Source: Gammaproteobacteria bacterium (lineage in GTDB: Bacteria > Pseudomonadota > Gammaproteobacteria > SZUA-229). From it: a DNA stretch of 51,317 nt. Both the position numbers and the translations under genes were made by a program. The notes under the pieces are model-generated. The model was given only the letters and a program-made list of their open reading frames with translations. It was not told where the DNA came from and did not search any database. This document shows, piece after piece, positions 34,911 through 44,457 of the stretch (positions are counted from its first letter, which is position 1; every line of letters starts with the position of its first letter). The stretch spans positions 123,028 through 174,344 of the forward strand of contig JABDRN010000028.1 in NCBI GenBank assembly GCA_013041745.1, in the 5' to 3' direction.

Positions 34911-35090
34911 ATGGAAGCTAAACAACTTCAAAAGGGCGCTCAAGCTAAAATTGCTAGTACAGGCCAGATTGTTGAGGTAAAACGCGTCAGCAATCATGGT
35001 TTTTCTGTAGTACGTTTTCAGACCGGCGGTGATTATATGATTTTAAATGACCGCCTGGAGACACTAGAGAAAGAAGAAGTACAGCATTAA
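34911..35090 (+). CDS. 59-aa protein, paralogue of 20454-20654
   Basis: This small soluble protein has core GAQAKIASTGQIVEVKRVS followed by NHGFSVVRFQTGGDY, nearly the same as the 66-aa protein at 20454. The ATG at 34911 is preceded by a strong GGGGAGAG site 4 nt upstream, so I start there rather than at 34881. The acidic C-terminus (LETLEKEEVQH) differs from its paralogue. It is a single-gene unit with its own strong terminator at 35136, which suggests independent and possibly high expression. Function is unknown. Confidence 0.8.
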   Translation: MEAKQLQKGAQAKIASTGQIVEVKRVSNHGFSVVRFQTGGDYMILNDRLETLEKEEVQH

Positions 35091-35135
35091 GTTCGTTAGC
35101 TTGATTTAACATTGGCTCAGTATAGGGCCGGCACG

Positions 35136-35172
35136 AGGCGATTGAAGTATAAAAAACTTCAATCGCCTTTTT
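35136..35172 (+). terminator. strong intrinsic terminator after the 59-aa gene
   Basis: AGGCGATTGAAGT (35136-35148) pairs perfectly with ACTTCAATCGCCT (35156-35168), followed by a T-rich tract. The stem is 13 bp, and the terminator lies 45 nt after the stop codon of the 59-aa protein. Confidence 0.92.
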
Positions 35173-35253
35173 CTTGACTTCGACACTATAAAAGCGCCCT
35201 ATAGTAGAAGCTTTATCCGATACGTCTAATCAAATCAGATGAGGGTGTCTGCG

Positions 35254-35469
35254 ATGCAAAAAAAAGAAGATACAGGAAATGTCGAAATCGTCGAGCGTCG
35301 AAAACATTGGCGAGATCGTCGTTCAGGCAACGATCGACGAAATCCACAGCGCTTACGCCTGGTCAGTTATGATTGCAGGAGCGGGCAGCCCCGTCGCCAG
35401 TCAGATGTAACCGGTGCACTAAATGATGGCGATGTCTGGTGGACTAATGGGGGTACCCGTGAAGAGTGA
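35254..35469 (+). CDS. 71-aa arginine-rich hypothetical protein
   Basis: This basic protein has the repeated pattern RRKHWRDRRSGNDRR, seen in many short unassigned proteobacterial proteins and in linker regions of signalling proteins. The end is WWTNGGTREE. GAGGG lies upstream of the ATG at 35254; an ATG at 35239 overlaps that site, so I prefer 35254. It is flanked by a strong terminator upstream and by the convergent lipoprotein gene downstream. Function is unknown; nucleic-acid binding is possible from charge only. Confidence 0.6.
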   Translation: MQKKEDTGNVEIVERRKHWRDRRSGNDRRNPQRLRLVSYDCRSGQPRRQSDVTGALNDGDVWWTNGGTREE

Positions 35470-35497
35470 TCTGGATTACTAGATCAGGCTTCGCTAC

Positions 35498-36031
35498 TCA
35501 ATAGGGTTTAAATATTTCGGTCACCGCATATTCGATTCGAGCACGTATGTTTTCGATCGTTTGCTGTTCCTGTACATCACCTTCGGCAAAGCCGACCCAT
35601 ACCGTGTAACCGGTATTTGCATCAATCAGTGCGACGACCAGGGCAGCTTTGGGTACATTGGTTAGGACTTCTTTTTTCGACTCGGGGTCTTCCTTCAGTT
35701 CCAGGAAGGTCATATCGATACCAGCGGCAAAAGCTACCAGCAGGTCAGGGTTGCTATTGACTTCGATCAGTCCCTTGTTGCGCAATTCACGATTGATATT
35801 GAATTTTACTTCTTCATCGGTATCCAGGGTCGGCTGTTCCCACTGACCGACCGGGTCATAGACGATCTGTGCGCTGCCAACCCAGGCATAAGATTTAAAT
35901 TTGCTGAAATCTACATCCGGATGTACATGGGTTTCGACGTTAATATCCTCGGTCAGGGTGGCGCAGGAGGATGTGAAAATCGCAGTAACAAGGATGCTGC
36001 TGATGAATAATAATCTAGCGAGAGTGTTCAT
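35498..36031 (-). CDS. DUF4136 lipoprotein
   Basis: This 177-aa protein has a lipoprotein signal peptide (lipobox TSSC, Cys near residue 23). The body has the DUF4136 pattern (FSKFKSYAWVGS near the start, INRELRNKGLIEV, DLLVAFAAGI, GYTVWVGFAEGDVQEQQT). It lies 12 nt downstream of the RND permease and is probably cotranscribed. It may act as an accessory envelope factor of the pump; direct evidence is lacking. Confidence 0.85.
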   Translation of the reverse strand: MNTLARLLFISSILVTAIFTSSCATLTEDINVETHVHPDVDFSKFKSYAWVGSAQIVYDPVGQWEQPTLDTDEEVKFNINRELRNKGLIEVNSNPDLLVAFAAGIDMTFLELKEDPESKKEVLTNVPKAALVVALIDANTGYTVWVGFAEGDVQEQQTIENIRARIEYAVTEIFKPY

Positions 36032-36043
36032 TTAAATCCCAGG

Positions 36044-39000
36044 TTAAGTTGTTTCTTTGATGTTGAAGAAGATAGCATAGAGCACAGGTACTACGATCAG
36101 TGTCAGTAAAGAAGCAAATCCTAAACCAAACATGATGACGACCGCCATATCCAAAAAGAATACGTCACTCAATAAAGGCGCCATGCCAAGTATGGTTGTG
36201 CTGGCTGCCATCATCACCGGACGCATTCGAGATACTGAAGAATCAAGAATTGCAGAGTAGGATTCCTTACCGCTTCCGATCTGCATATCTATCTCCTCGA
36301 TCAATACGATAGCATTCTTTATCAGCAGGCCAACCAGGCTGAGTGCGCCCAGCAAGCCCATAAAGCCGAAAGCGACGTTCATGCTCAACAGGCCGGCAGT
36401 GATACCGATGATCGCTAGTGGTACTGTCAGCCAGATTATCAGTGGCTGGCGTACTTTTCCGAACAGGATGATCACAATCACAATCATGGTCAGGAAGCCG
36501 GCAGGCAGTGATGAATTTATCGCGTTATTTGCATCTTTTGAGTCTTCGTATTCACCACCCCATTCGATAAAGTAGCCGGGCGGAAGTTCCATGGCATCGA
36601 TCTTTGGTTTTAATCGATCGAGTAATACTGTGGCCAGGCCCTGGCTTGGATCACAGGAAGGTATTATGGTGAATATGCGATTACGTTTTCTGATCTTTGC
36701 GTCTGACCACTCTGTTTTAAAATCAGATATCACCTGGCCTGCAGGAACCCTGTCCTGAAGGATAGGGCTGAACACGGGGACATCACGTATGGTGCCAACA
36801 TCCTCGCGTTCTGCAAGAGGCGGAATCATGACGATGGGTAATAAGCGGATACCATCTTTAAATATGCCAATCTGCTGTCCATCAAACGCATTCAACATGG
36901 CGTTGCTGACGTCCTCTCGAGTAATACCCAGGGGACGAGCCGCTTTTTCATTATATATGGGTCTTATGACTTTGACTGGTTGGCGCCAGTCATCACGGAT
37001 ATTGATTGCGCCACCGTCTTGCGCCATGATCTGCTGGACCTGCTTGGATAGTTGCCTGAGTACCACGGGATCTGGGCCACTGAGACGGGCTTCGATCTTA
37101 GCGTCGCGACCCGGTCCTATACGTAGTGGTTTTGTTTTCGGTTCAGAGTTAGGAAAATTAGCCGCTGTGTATTCCAGTAGTTTTTGTTCTATGCGGGGGA
37201 TATCTTCCAGTGTTTTCGTGGTGACGATGATCTGGCCATAGGCGCTGCTGGGAGATTCCGGGTTATAGACCAGGGTGAAACGTGTCGCGCCGCCGCCGAT
37301 AAAGATGGCCGTATCGACCACGCCATCAAGAGTGTGCAGGTATTCGTCGATCTTGAGCACATCATCGCGGGTCTTGCGTATGTCATCACCCTCGATATTC
37401 CACATATCAAAGAAAAACATCGGGGTATTCGAATTCGGAAAAAAGCTGTGTTTGACATAACCGAAACCAAAGATGGCGGAGGCGAATAAAGCGACGACGA
37501 TGCTGATGGTTACCCAGCGAAAGTGGATTGCGCTACTTAAGAAACTCCGGTACCTGGTAAACAGGAATCCGCCATAAGGGTCCGCCTGTACTTTTCCTGG
37601 CTCGTCGGGTTTAAGGAATTGTACGCATAATAATGGTGTCATGGTGACTGCGGTAAACCATGACAGTAGCAGTGAGATCAGAATGACCCAGAATAATGAA
37701 TTGGCAAATTCTCCGGTCGAGTCTTCAGACAGGCCGATCGCTGCAAATGCGACGATGCCGACGATGGTGCCGCCAAGCAGGGCCCACATCGTGGAACCGA
37801 CCACTTCTTTGGCTGCTTTTACTCCGTCTTCGCCGCGTTTTATTCTGACCAGCATACCTTCGGCGACGACGATAGCATTATCAACCAGCATGCCGAGTGC
37901 AATGATCAATGCGCCCAATGAGATGCGCTGCAGGTCGATAGCGAAGAAATTCATGAACCAGACCGTCGCGGAAACGGTGATCAAGAGGATTGCGCCGATG
38001 ATCAGCCCGGTACGTAATCCCATGAAGAACAGTAATACCACGATGACGATAACGAGGGCGGCGATGACATTGATGATGAAACCGCTGACAGACTCATCGA
38101 CGATCACCGGTTGGTTGTAGATCGCATCGAGCTGCATGCCAACTGGTGTGACCGATTGCAGTTCCAGCAGCCGCCTGTCCAGGCGTTCGCCAACGGCGAC
38201 CACGTTCTCCCCCGGTTGCATAGAGATGCCGACAGTCAATGCTTTGTTGCCATTGAAGTAAGTATACTTGTTGGGTACCTCTTCATAAGCGCGGCGTACC
38301 GTAGCGAAATCCTTGATCCGTGCCAGGGTGTCATTCTTGCCCCTGACGAGCAGATCGCCGATCTCCTGTACGGACATCAGCTGACCGGTAGGGTTGATAC
38401 GGATATATTCATCACCGACACGTACGTTACCTGAATCAGAAACAAGGTTCTGTGATTTTAATACACGATTGAGCTCGAGATTCGATATACCGAGTTGCGC
38501 AAGGTTGGCTCGTGAGATCTCCAGGTAGGCAACTTCCTTCTGGTCGCCATCGATAGTGATTTTTCTGACACCCGGAACCAGCAATAACTGCTCTTTTAAG
38601 ATATCGGCAAAATCCTTTAATTCCCGGTAAGTATAACCTTCGCCGGTGAGCGCATAGAACAGGCCGAAGACATCACCAAAATCATCAAATACTACAGAAG
38701 TCTGTGCACCTGGTGGCAACAGGGTCTGGGCATCCGTTATCTTGCGGCGAAGTTCATCCCATATGTTGGGGAAATCCGGTTTCTTATATTTATCTTTTAT
38801 CTTGACGGTGACTTCTGAAAAACCATTCTGGGAGATCGACTCGACACGTTTTAGTTGCTGCAGCTGCTGCACGGCGTTTTCTATGTGATAGGTGACCTCA
38901 CGCTCGACTTCCTGGGGGCTTGCGCCGGGGTAGAGCGTATATACCTTGGCTTCCTTGATAGTAAATTCAGGATCTTCCAGTCGGCTGATATCCTGTAACG

Positions 39001-39082
39001 CTGTGGCACCGCCCGCGAGCATTAAGATGATAAAAAGCCAGGTGGTGACTTTCCTGGTAACAGAATATTCTGCAATGTTCAT
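36044..39082 (-). CDS. RND-family efflux permease
   Basis: This 1012-aa inner-membrane proton-driven transporter is of the AcrB/MmpL-like HAE1-type class. It has the usual twelve TM helices in two halves, with large periplasmic loops (about 35-330 and 560-850). The TM4 proton-relay region is visible (ALGMLVDNAIVVAEG, one Asp), and the second half has the matching NAIVLIEEID segment. It follows the adaptor gene by 27 nt and precedes the DUF4136 lipoprotein. No TolC-type channel gene is in the window. Substrates cannot be inferred. Confidence 0.93.
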   Translation of the reverse strand: MNIAEYSVTRKVTTWLFIILMLAGGATALQDISRLEDPEFTIKEAKVYTLYPGASPQEVEREVTYHIENAVQQLQQLKRVESISQNGFSEVTVKIKDKYKKPDFPNIWDELRRKITDAQTLLPPGAQTSVVFDDFGDVFGLFYALTGEGYTYRELKDFADILKEQLLLVPGVRKITIDGDQKEVAYLEISRANLAQLGISNLELNRVLKSQNLVSDSGNVRVGDEYIRINPTGQLMSVQEIGDLLVRGKNDTLARIKDFATVRRAYEEVPNKYTYFNGNKALTVGISMQPGENVVAVGERLDRRLLELQSVTPVGMQLDAIYNQPVIVDESVSGFIINVIAALVIVIVVLLFFMGLRTGLIIGAILLITVSATVWFMNFFAIDLQRISLGALIIALGMLVDNAIVVAEGMLVRIKRGEDGVKAAKEVVGSTMWALLGGTIVGIVAFAAIGLSEDSTGEFANSLFWVILISLLLSWFTAVTMTPLLCVQFLKPDEPGKVQADPYGGFLFTRYRSFLSSAIHFRWVTISIVVALFASAIFGFGYVKHSFFPNSNTPMFFFDMWNIEGDDIRKTRDDVLKIDEYLHTLDGVVDTAIFIGGGATRFTLVYNPESPSSAYGQIIVTTKTLEDIPRIEQKLLEYTAANFPNSEPKTKPLRIGPGRDAKIEARLSGPDPVVLRQLSKQVQQIMAQDGGAINIRDDWRQPVKVIRPIYNEKAARPLGITREDVSNAMLNAFDGQQIGIFKDGIRLLPIVMIPPLAEREDVGTIRDVPVFSPILQDRVPAGQVISDFKTEWSDAKIRKRNRIFTIIPSCDPSQGLATVLLDRLKPKIDAMELPPGYFIEWGGEYEDSKDANNAINSSLPAGFLTMIVIVIILFGKVRQPLIIWLTVPLAIIGITAGLLSMNVAFGFMGLLGALSLVGLLIKNAIVLIEEIDMQIGSGKESYSAILDSSVSRMRPVMMAASTTILGMAPLLSDVFFLDMAVVIMFGLGFASLLTLIVVPVLYAIFFNIKETT

Positions 39083-39109
39083 TTAGATGATCTCGGGGAA
39101 AAGTAAGGA

Positions 39110-40192
39110 TTATTTTGCCTGTTCACCTGTTTCGAGCAAGGTGACTTTCATGTCGTCGCGTAGAAATGGCGCGCCGGCAATAACGACACGTTCACCCGGT
39201 TGTAATCCCTCAACAGACATGGTGTCACCGATCATGGTGCCAGGGGTGACTTTCCTGGGTTTAACTGTCATCGTGTTTTCGTCGACTACCCAGACGGTCG
39301 CTCGCTTCTCATTATCAGAGATAACCGCAGAAACGGGTAGCATCACTGATGCTGCTGGTTGTAATTCACCAGGCAGCACGGCGGCATAGACGGTAGCGGT
39401 CATCCCCGGCAGAACGTTGTAGTCCTCAGGCGCGTCCATCCTGAAAGTGACTTTGAATGTTTTTGTATTTGGATCAGCCTTGGTTGTCGACTCCATAAAA
39501 CTGAGAGGGAACTGCTGATTAGAGATGTTATCGAATAATGCGTAGAGTTTACGGACTCCCGCGCCTTCTCGTTTGATGAGTATCATCAGGTTCTCAGGGA
39601 TATCGACCTTCAGTTTTAAAGAAGATACGTCTGAGAGTGAAAAGATTGTTTGAGAAGCGATGATCTCTTCAAATTTTTCCACATGGCGTTTTGCGATATA
39701 GCCATTGAAATTTGCTTTCAGTTTTGTATATAAAAGATCTTGCTCGGCAGCATCCAGGTTAGCTTTTGCAGTAAAGTACTTGGCGCGGATCTCATCATGA
39801 TCGACTCTTGAGATGGCGCCTTTCTCTACCAGGTCCTTTGCACGGTCATAATTAGCTTTTGCAGTCTTATAACTTGCCTGTCGGTCTTTTAACCGTATAT
39901 CAAAATCAACCGGATCCAGTTCGGCCAGGATCTGTCCTTTCCTGACTTCATCGCCTTCCTTGACGCTTATCTTTTGTACTTTACCGCTGACACGAAAAGA
40001 GATCTCTGCTTTCTGAATGGCGTCTACCACTGCTGGAAATGTTCGAGTATCACCGGTTAAATTATCTCCGATGATGATAGTCTTGACAGGTCTCGAGCTG
40101 GCAACATAGGTTTGTGGCGGTTCTTCGCAAGCAGCAAGAAAAAAGGACAGTGCAATTGTTAATGTGGCAAAAGAAATTATTCGTGGTTCCAT
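39110..40192 (-). CDS. periplasmic adaptor (membrane fusion) lipoprotein of the RND pump
   Basis: This 360-aa HlyD/AcrA-family adaptor has the lipoprotein signal LAAC (Cys near residue 22). The lipoyl/hairpin region contains KVQKISVKEGDEVRKGQILAELDP (about 74-97), a short coiled-coil hairpin (ASYKTAKANYDRAKDLVEKG) and a beta-barrel domain. It is first in the adaptor-permease-DUF4136 operon. It joins the inner-membrane RND permease to an outer-membrane channel that is encoded elsewhere. Confidence 0.93.
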   Translation of the reverse strand: MEPRIISFATLTIALSFFLAACEEPPQTYVASSRPVKTIIIGDNLTGDTRTFPAVVDAIQKAEISFRVSGKVQKISVKEGDEVRKGQILAELDPVDFDIRLKDRQASYKTAKANYDRAKDLVEKGAISRVDHDEIRAKYFTAKANLDAAEQDLLYTKLKANFNGYIAKRHVEKFEEIIASQTIFSLSDVSSLKLKVDIPENLMILIKREGAGVRKLYALFDNISNQQFPLSFMESTTKADPNTKTFKVTFRMDAPEDYNVLPGMTATVYAAVLPGELQPAASVMLPVSAVISDNEKRATVWVVDENTMTVKPRKVTPGTMIGDTMSVEGLQPGERVVIAGAPFLRDDMKVTLLETGEQAK

Positions 40193-40264
40193 GAGCTTAC
40201 CCTGGCTGTATGTGACAAAAAGGTGGATGCAGATGTTTGCTGAGCATTTATAATTTCAACAGTA

Positions 40265-41446
40265 TTACGTGTCCGGTTCGTTAGATTTAGCTGTGCGTAG
40301 AATCAGATAACCCACTGCGCCTGCCGTAAACGAGGCTAACAGTACGGCGAGTTTGTCTGCCTGCTGGTAAAGGTTGCCATCGGTAAAAGCCAGAGAGTCG
40401 ACGAACAGGCTCATGGTGAAACCGATACCGGTCAGTATGGAGACGCCATAGAGCTGCATCCATGTACTGTTATTTGGAATTTTTGCCAGTCCCACCTTGA
40501 TCGCCAGCCAGCTGAAACCGAATACGCCGATCTGTTTTCCGAGGAACAGCCCTGCCATGATGCCTAGCGGAACACCGGTGGTCATCTGGTCGAGAGAGAC
40601 ATTACGCAGGTCGACACCGGCATTGACGAAGGCGAACAATGGCAGGATAAAAAAGGCTACCCAGAAATGCAGGTCTTGTTCCATGTCTTTTGACATGGAG
40701 AATGTCTTATCATCGTCACCGGATGTGCACTTTAAAGGGATGGTGAAGGCGAGGGCAACGCCGGCGAGTGTGGCATGAACCCCTGATTTGAGAACGCTGA
40801 CCCAGAGTATGACGCCGACAGTGATGTAAGCGGCTTTCTTTGCTACACCCAAACGATTCATGATGATCAACATGGTCAATGCGCTGGCTGCGACAGCGAT
40901 AGACAGGGTAGATAGCTCAACGGTATAGAATAGCGCGATGATTACGATCGCACCAAGGTCATCGATGATGGCCAGGGCCAGTAAAAAAGCCTTGAGTGAC
41001 AGCGGTACACGTTTGCCGAGTAATGCCAGGATGCCGAGTGCAAATGCGATATCGGTAGCGGTAGGGATGGCCCAGCCGCGCATCGCGGTTTCATCTCCGA
41101 AATTGATATAGGTATAAAACAGAGCGGGGACCAGCATACCGCCGATGGCAGCGATGCCCGGTAAGGCGACCTGAGCAGGTGTCGACAGCTGCCCTTCTAT
41201 GAATTCACGTTTTACTTCGAGGCCGATCAATAAAAAGAAGATCGCCATCAGACCATCGTTGATCCAAAGTAATAAAGGTTTGGCGATATGCAGATCCGCA
41301 AAGCGTACCTCCACCGGTGTCCGTAAAAATGCCGAGTAATACTCGCTGAACATCGAGTTTTTTAATGTCAGCGCAAGTATGGTGGCGATGATCAGTAAGA
41401 TACCAGATGAGGACTCTTTCTTAATAAACTCTTCTATGAAATTCAT
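40265..41446 (-). CDS. nhaA: Na+/H+ antiporter NhaA
   Basis: This 393-aa integral membrane antiporter exchanges internal Na+ for external H+. NhaA features include the ion-binding Asp pair in LALAIIDDLGAIVIIALF, GWAIPTATDIAFALG, and a polytopic fold of about 11-12 helices. The length is typical. It is encoded in a minus-strand run with the small genes upstream (24 nt gap to DUF2288), which need not be functionally related. It is consistent with a marine or alkaline habitat, but that is inference. Confidence 0.95.
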   Translation of the reverse strand: MNFIEEFIKKESSSGILLIIATILALTLKNSMFSEYYSAFLRTPVEVRFADLHIAKPLLLWINDGLMAIFFLLIGLEVKREFIEGQLSTPAQVALPGIAAIGGMLVPALFYTYINFGDETAMRGWAIPTATDIAFALGILALLGKRVPLSLKAFLLALAIIDDLGAIVIIALFYTVELSTLSIAVAASALTMLIIMNRLGVAKKAAYITVGVILWVSVLKSGVHATLAGVALAFTIPLKCTSGDDDKTFSMSKDMEQDLHFWVAFFILPLFAFVNAGVDLRNVSLDQMTTGVPLGIMAGLFLGKQIGVFGFSWLAIKVGLAKIPNNSTWMQLYGVSILTGIGFTMSLFVDSLAFTDGNLYQQADKLAVLLASFTAGAVGYLILRTAKSNEPDT

Positions 41447-41469
41447 GATTTAACTGTCTCGTTTATCAG

Positions 41470-41814
41470 TTAGTGAATATTGTTGTCATGTTTGTCGGTT
41501 ACGGGCTGGATCAGTACCCATGGTTTAACCACGTTGGACCAGAACATCGTATTTTCCGTGTGCCATTGTTTTGCCTGCGCATCGCTGACCTTTGCGACTT
41601 CCCCCGAGGTTAGCCACTTCCTGACTTTGTCTTTATCATCGAGTGAGAAGGCAACAGCCACATCGAGCAGGTTAGTTTCGCTGCTGACATAGATCAACCA
41701 GCCGCCGGCAAAAAAACGCTGTAGTTCGTGCCAGTTTATCTGTGCCGTCTCATTGTTGATATTGGCGCGGAGTAATTCGCTATCAGTCGTGTCATTATTA
41801 CTTGATTTCGTCAT
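41470..41814 (-). CDS. DUF2288 family protein
   Basis: This soluble protein of about 114 aa has the DUF2288 pattern INWHELQRFFAGGWLIYVSSETNLLDVAVAFSLDD, then a C-terminal WHTENTMFWSNVVKPWVLIQPV. No catalytic motif is evident and the function is unknown. Start options are ATGs at 41838, 41826 and 41814, all overlapping the end of the lipoprotein gene. I chose 41814 because the family usually begins shortly before the conserved LRA-N-E-T-A stretch. It sits between the lipoprotein and NhaA. Confidence 0.8.
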   Translation of the reverse strand: MTKSSNNDTTDSELLRANINNETAQINWHELQRFFAGGWLIYVSSETNLLDVAVAFSLDDKDKVRKWLTSGEVAKVSDAQAKQWHTENTMFWSNVVKPWVLIQPVTDKHDNNIH

Positions 41815-42169
41815 ACTTGCAGTCATAGGCCTGCCCATAAAATGTGACAGAAGTTGTAAAGTCTATGTTGTCACTTATGTAAACCACGTTGGCGCCGATC
41901 GCATCAGCACTGTTATGCAAATCATTTATCGCGCCCTGTATCAGCTTTCTGTTACTGATGAATAAATATGTATACCAGTGACCCTCGGAACCGATGACTT
42001 CACCGAGATAACGGCAATCAGGCGCTTCGCCTGCGGTGAGTACGTTAACTTCATACTTATGTATCAGGCGCACAGGCTTGTTATCAGGGTTCTTTTGCGC
42101 AAGGTTACTGCATGACGCAACAATAATAACCAGAAAGGTGATAGTGTAAATTTTTAGCAGTTGTCTCAT
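41798..42169 (-). CDS. DUF4156-like lipoprotein
   Basis: This 123-aa protein has a lipoprotein signal peptide (lipobox VASC, Cys near residue 20). The body has the pattern seen in YjeI-type DUF4156 proteins: VNVLTAGEAPDCRYLGEVIG, AINDLHNSADAIGANVVY, and a C-terminal F-Y-G-Q-A-Y-D-C. It overlaps the membrane protein gene upstream by 4 nt (ATGA), so translation is probably coupled. The function of this family is not established. Confidence 0.8.
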   Translation of the reverse strand: MRQLLKIYTITFLVIIVASCSNLAQKNPDNKPVRLIHKYEVNVLTAGEAPDCRYLGEVIGSEGHWYTYLFISNRKLIQGAINDLHNSADAIGANVVYISDNIDFTTSVTFYGQAYDCKYDEIK

Positions 42170-42879
42170 TCTGTAAACTTCAAAATCGGGTGGCCTGTAA
42201 ACCAGCCTATACCATCAGCTATCAGTAAGGGGCCCAGTAGATAGAGCGATAAAACGATCAGCTGTTTGCCCCAGTGTGAAAAAAAATCTGTCATCTTGCC
42301 AAGCACGATTGTCGCTTTCTCGCCCATCATTATACGCAATAATATAAAACCGATAAGGGGCAGCGCGAAGATCAGATTATAATACACAATTATCCAGATC
42401 ATCGAGGCCGTTTCCAGGTCGGCTTTTAGTATCTGCGCCATCGCTGCAAAGTACGGCAACGCTCCCCACATACCGATGATGTTTATCGATGCAGACAGGA
42501 TGAATGCCTGTACAGGCTTGATATCAGTGTCATATGATCGGGTATTACTGTCCTGCGGTGCTTTCCTGGAAAACTGCCAGGCGAAATAGATCATTATAAA
42601 TCCGATGATTATCTGGATGATGAGCTCGACGCAGTCAGGTTCGGATTTCATGTAAGAGATAAACTGTTCGGCATATTTATCGATCAGGTTGTCCAGTCCT
42701 AGCAGGATGAGCAGGCCGAAAATAAAGTAGACGATAAAGCCACCGCTAATGAAACTGATCGCACCTGTCAGCGGTGTTCTGCCATTCAGGATGATGGCCA
42801 GCGGGACCAGTGCGATCGGTACCGCGCTCATGCTGTCCAGCAGGCTGATGGTGGTGAGTGTTAACAGGAGCTCAAACAT
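42166..42879 (-). CDS. six-helix GAP/LysE-like membrane protein
   Basis: This 237-aa integral membrane protein has about six TM helices, with an opening SLLDSMSAVPIALVPLAI typical of the GAP/Sap family related to LysE exporters. The second half (GMWGALPYFAAMAQILKAD) repeats this type of motif. It is the first gene of a minus-strand cluster with the DUF4156 lipoprotein. A transport role is likely; the substrate is unknown. Confidence 0.75.
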   Translation of the reverse strand: MFELLLTLTTISLLDSMSAVPIALVPLAIILNGRTPLTGAISFISGGFIVYFIFGLLILLGLDNLIDKYAEQFISYMKSEPDCVELIIQIIIGFIMIYFAWQFSRKAPQDSNTRSYDTDIKPVQAFILSASINIIGMWGALPYFAAMAQILKADLETASMIWIIVYYNLIFALPLIGFILLRIMMGEKATIVLGKMTDFFSHWGKQLIVLSLYLLGPLLIADGIGWFTGHPILKFTE

Positions 42880-43013
42880 GGAGGAAGTATAAGCATCTGT
42901 CGCAGCTATTGCTACAGCTTACCAGCGCGGCTTGCTGTCAATCAGTCATATCATATTTATCACGGTGAAGATTGATGATATAGACAATCGAAAATAATAC
43001 ATTTATAAATAAT

Positions 43014-43045
43014 AAAGCCACCGCTTACTCAAAAGCGGTGGCTTT
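43014..43045. terminator. strong terminator hairpin after malic enzyme gene
   Basis: AAAGCCACCGCTT (43014-43026) pairs with AAGCGGTGGCTTT (43033-43045) around a 6-nt loop. On the minus strand it lies about 27 nt after the maeB stop and is followed by A/T-rich sequence; a T-run is present in either direction only in part. Confidence 0.85.
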
Positions 43046-43071
43046 AATATGGATGCAGGCATGGGCCTGTT

Positions 43072-44352
43072 CTAAGAAGAGGCTTCTTTCTGCTTCTTGC
43101 TATCAGTGGGGAATTTCCTGGCTACCTCGGTTGCGATAGCTGCCTTCGAAACAGCGCGAGGGATGGTATTTATAAGACGCGGATCCAGTGGTTTAGGGAT
43201 AATGTAATCTGGACCGAACATCATGGTATCTACATCATAGGCATCCAGTACTTCCTGCGGTACGGGTTCGCGGGCCAGCCCGGCCAGAGCGTGTACAGCA
43301 GCGATCTTCATTTCCATATTGATACAGCTGGCTCGAACATCAAGGGCGCCTTTGAAGATATAAGGGAAACCCAGAACGTTATTCACCTGGTTCGGGTAAT
43401 CACTGCGCCCGGTGCCCATGATGAGATCGTCACGTGTCATATGAGCCAGTTCGGGCAGGATCTCCGGGTCCGGATTTGATAATGCGAATACAACCGGGTT
43501 GGGTGCCATGGTTTTCAGCATATCGGGTGACAACAGGTCAGGCCCTGACACGCCGATAAAGACATCGGCACCGTCCATCGCATCAGCCAGTGTCCGCCTG
43601 TCTGTATGCACGGCAAAGGCCTTTTTATATTTATTCAGGTCGTCACGTTCCGACTGGATAATGCCGTTACGGTCGATCATGAATAGTTTTTCAGGATCCG
43701 CGCCCAGTCCCTGCAAAAGTTTCATCGAGGAGATGCCGGCGGCACCCGCACCCAGGCAGACGACACGGACATCTTCGAGCTTCTTATGTTGCAGTTCCAG
43801 TGCATTCAGCAGTGATGCTGCGATGATGATCGCTGTTCCATGCTGGTCATCATGAAATACCGGGATATCCAGTTGCTCGATTAGCGCATCTTCGATATCG
43901 AAGCAGGCGGGCGCGGCGATATCTTCCAGGTTGATGCCGCCGAATGTCGGCGCAATGTTTTTAACTGTCTTGATGAAATCTTCGGTGGAATCTGCGTTGA
44001 CCTCGATGTCGAAAACATCGATATCCGCGAATGCTTTAAACAGTACGCCTTTGCCTTCCATCACCGGTTTTCCGGCAATGGCACCGATATCACCCAGGCC
44101 CAGAACTGCCGTGCCGTCTGTGATGACGGCGACCAGGTTGCCTTTTGCGGTGTACTCATAAGCAGCGTCTTCATCTCTGTGTATGGCTCGACAGGGCTCT
44201 GCTACTCCCGGTGTATATGCCAGCGAAAGATCTTGCTGTGTATCACATGGTTTGGTGATCTCGGTCGCAATTTTTCCGGGTTTTGGCTTGGCGTGATAGT
44301 CCAGAGCTTGTTGCTTGAAATGTGTAGGCATGGCGTTTGATTGCAGGTGCAT
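43072..44352 (-). CDS. maeB: NAD(P)-dependent malic enzyme (short MaeB type)
   Basis: This 426-aa oxidative decarboxylase converts malate to pyruvate and CO2. The malic domain has [23 protein letters not shown] and [18 protein letters not shown], and the nucleotide domain has [17 protein letters not shown] and FALSNPDPE. It lacks the C-terminal phosphotransacetylase-like part of E. coli MaeB, as do many single-domain enzymes. An internal Met at residue 8 (MPTHF) is an alternative start, but no binding site favours it. It ends before a strong terminator. Confidence 0.95.
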   Translation of the reverse strand: MHLQSNAMPTHFKQQALDYHAKPKPGKIATEITKPCDTQQDLSLAYTPGVAEPCRAIHRDEDAAYEYTAKGNLVAVITDGTAVLGLGDIGAIAGKPVMEGKGVLFKAFADIDVFDIEVNADSTEDFIKTVKNIAPTFGGINLEDIAAPACFDIEDALIEQLDIPVFHDDQHGTAIIIAASLLNALELQHKKLEDVRVVCLGAGAAGISSMKLLQGLGADPEKLFMIDRNGIIQSERDDLNKYKKAFAVHTDRRTLADAMDGADVFIGVSGPDLLSPDMLKTMAPNPVVFALSNPDPEILPELAHMTRDDLIMGTGRSDYPNQVNNVLGFPYIFKGALDVRASCINMEMKIAAVHALAGLAREPVPQEVLDAYDVDTMMFGPDYIIPKPLDPRLINTIPRAVSKAAIATEVARKFPTDSKKQKEASS

Positions 44353-44457
44353 ATTAAAGGCCAGCTATATTAGCATTTTTAACTATTGATTTCGAGTTTG
44401 ATAGTTGTTCGTTCGCGCTGTTATGTCTTAAAATCAGAGGCTTAGACTATCTGAACG

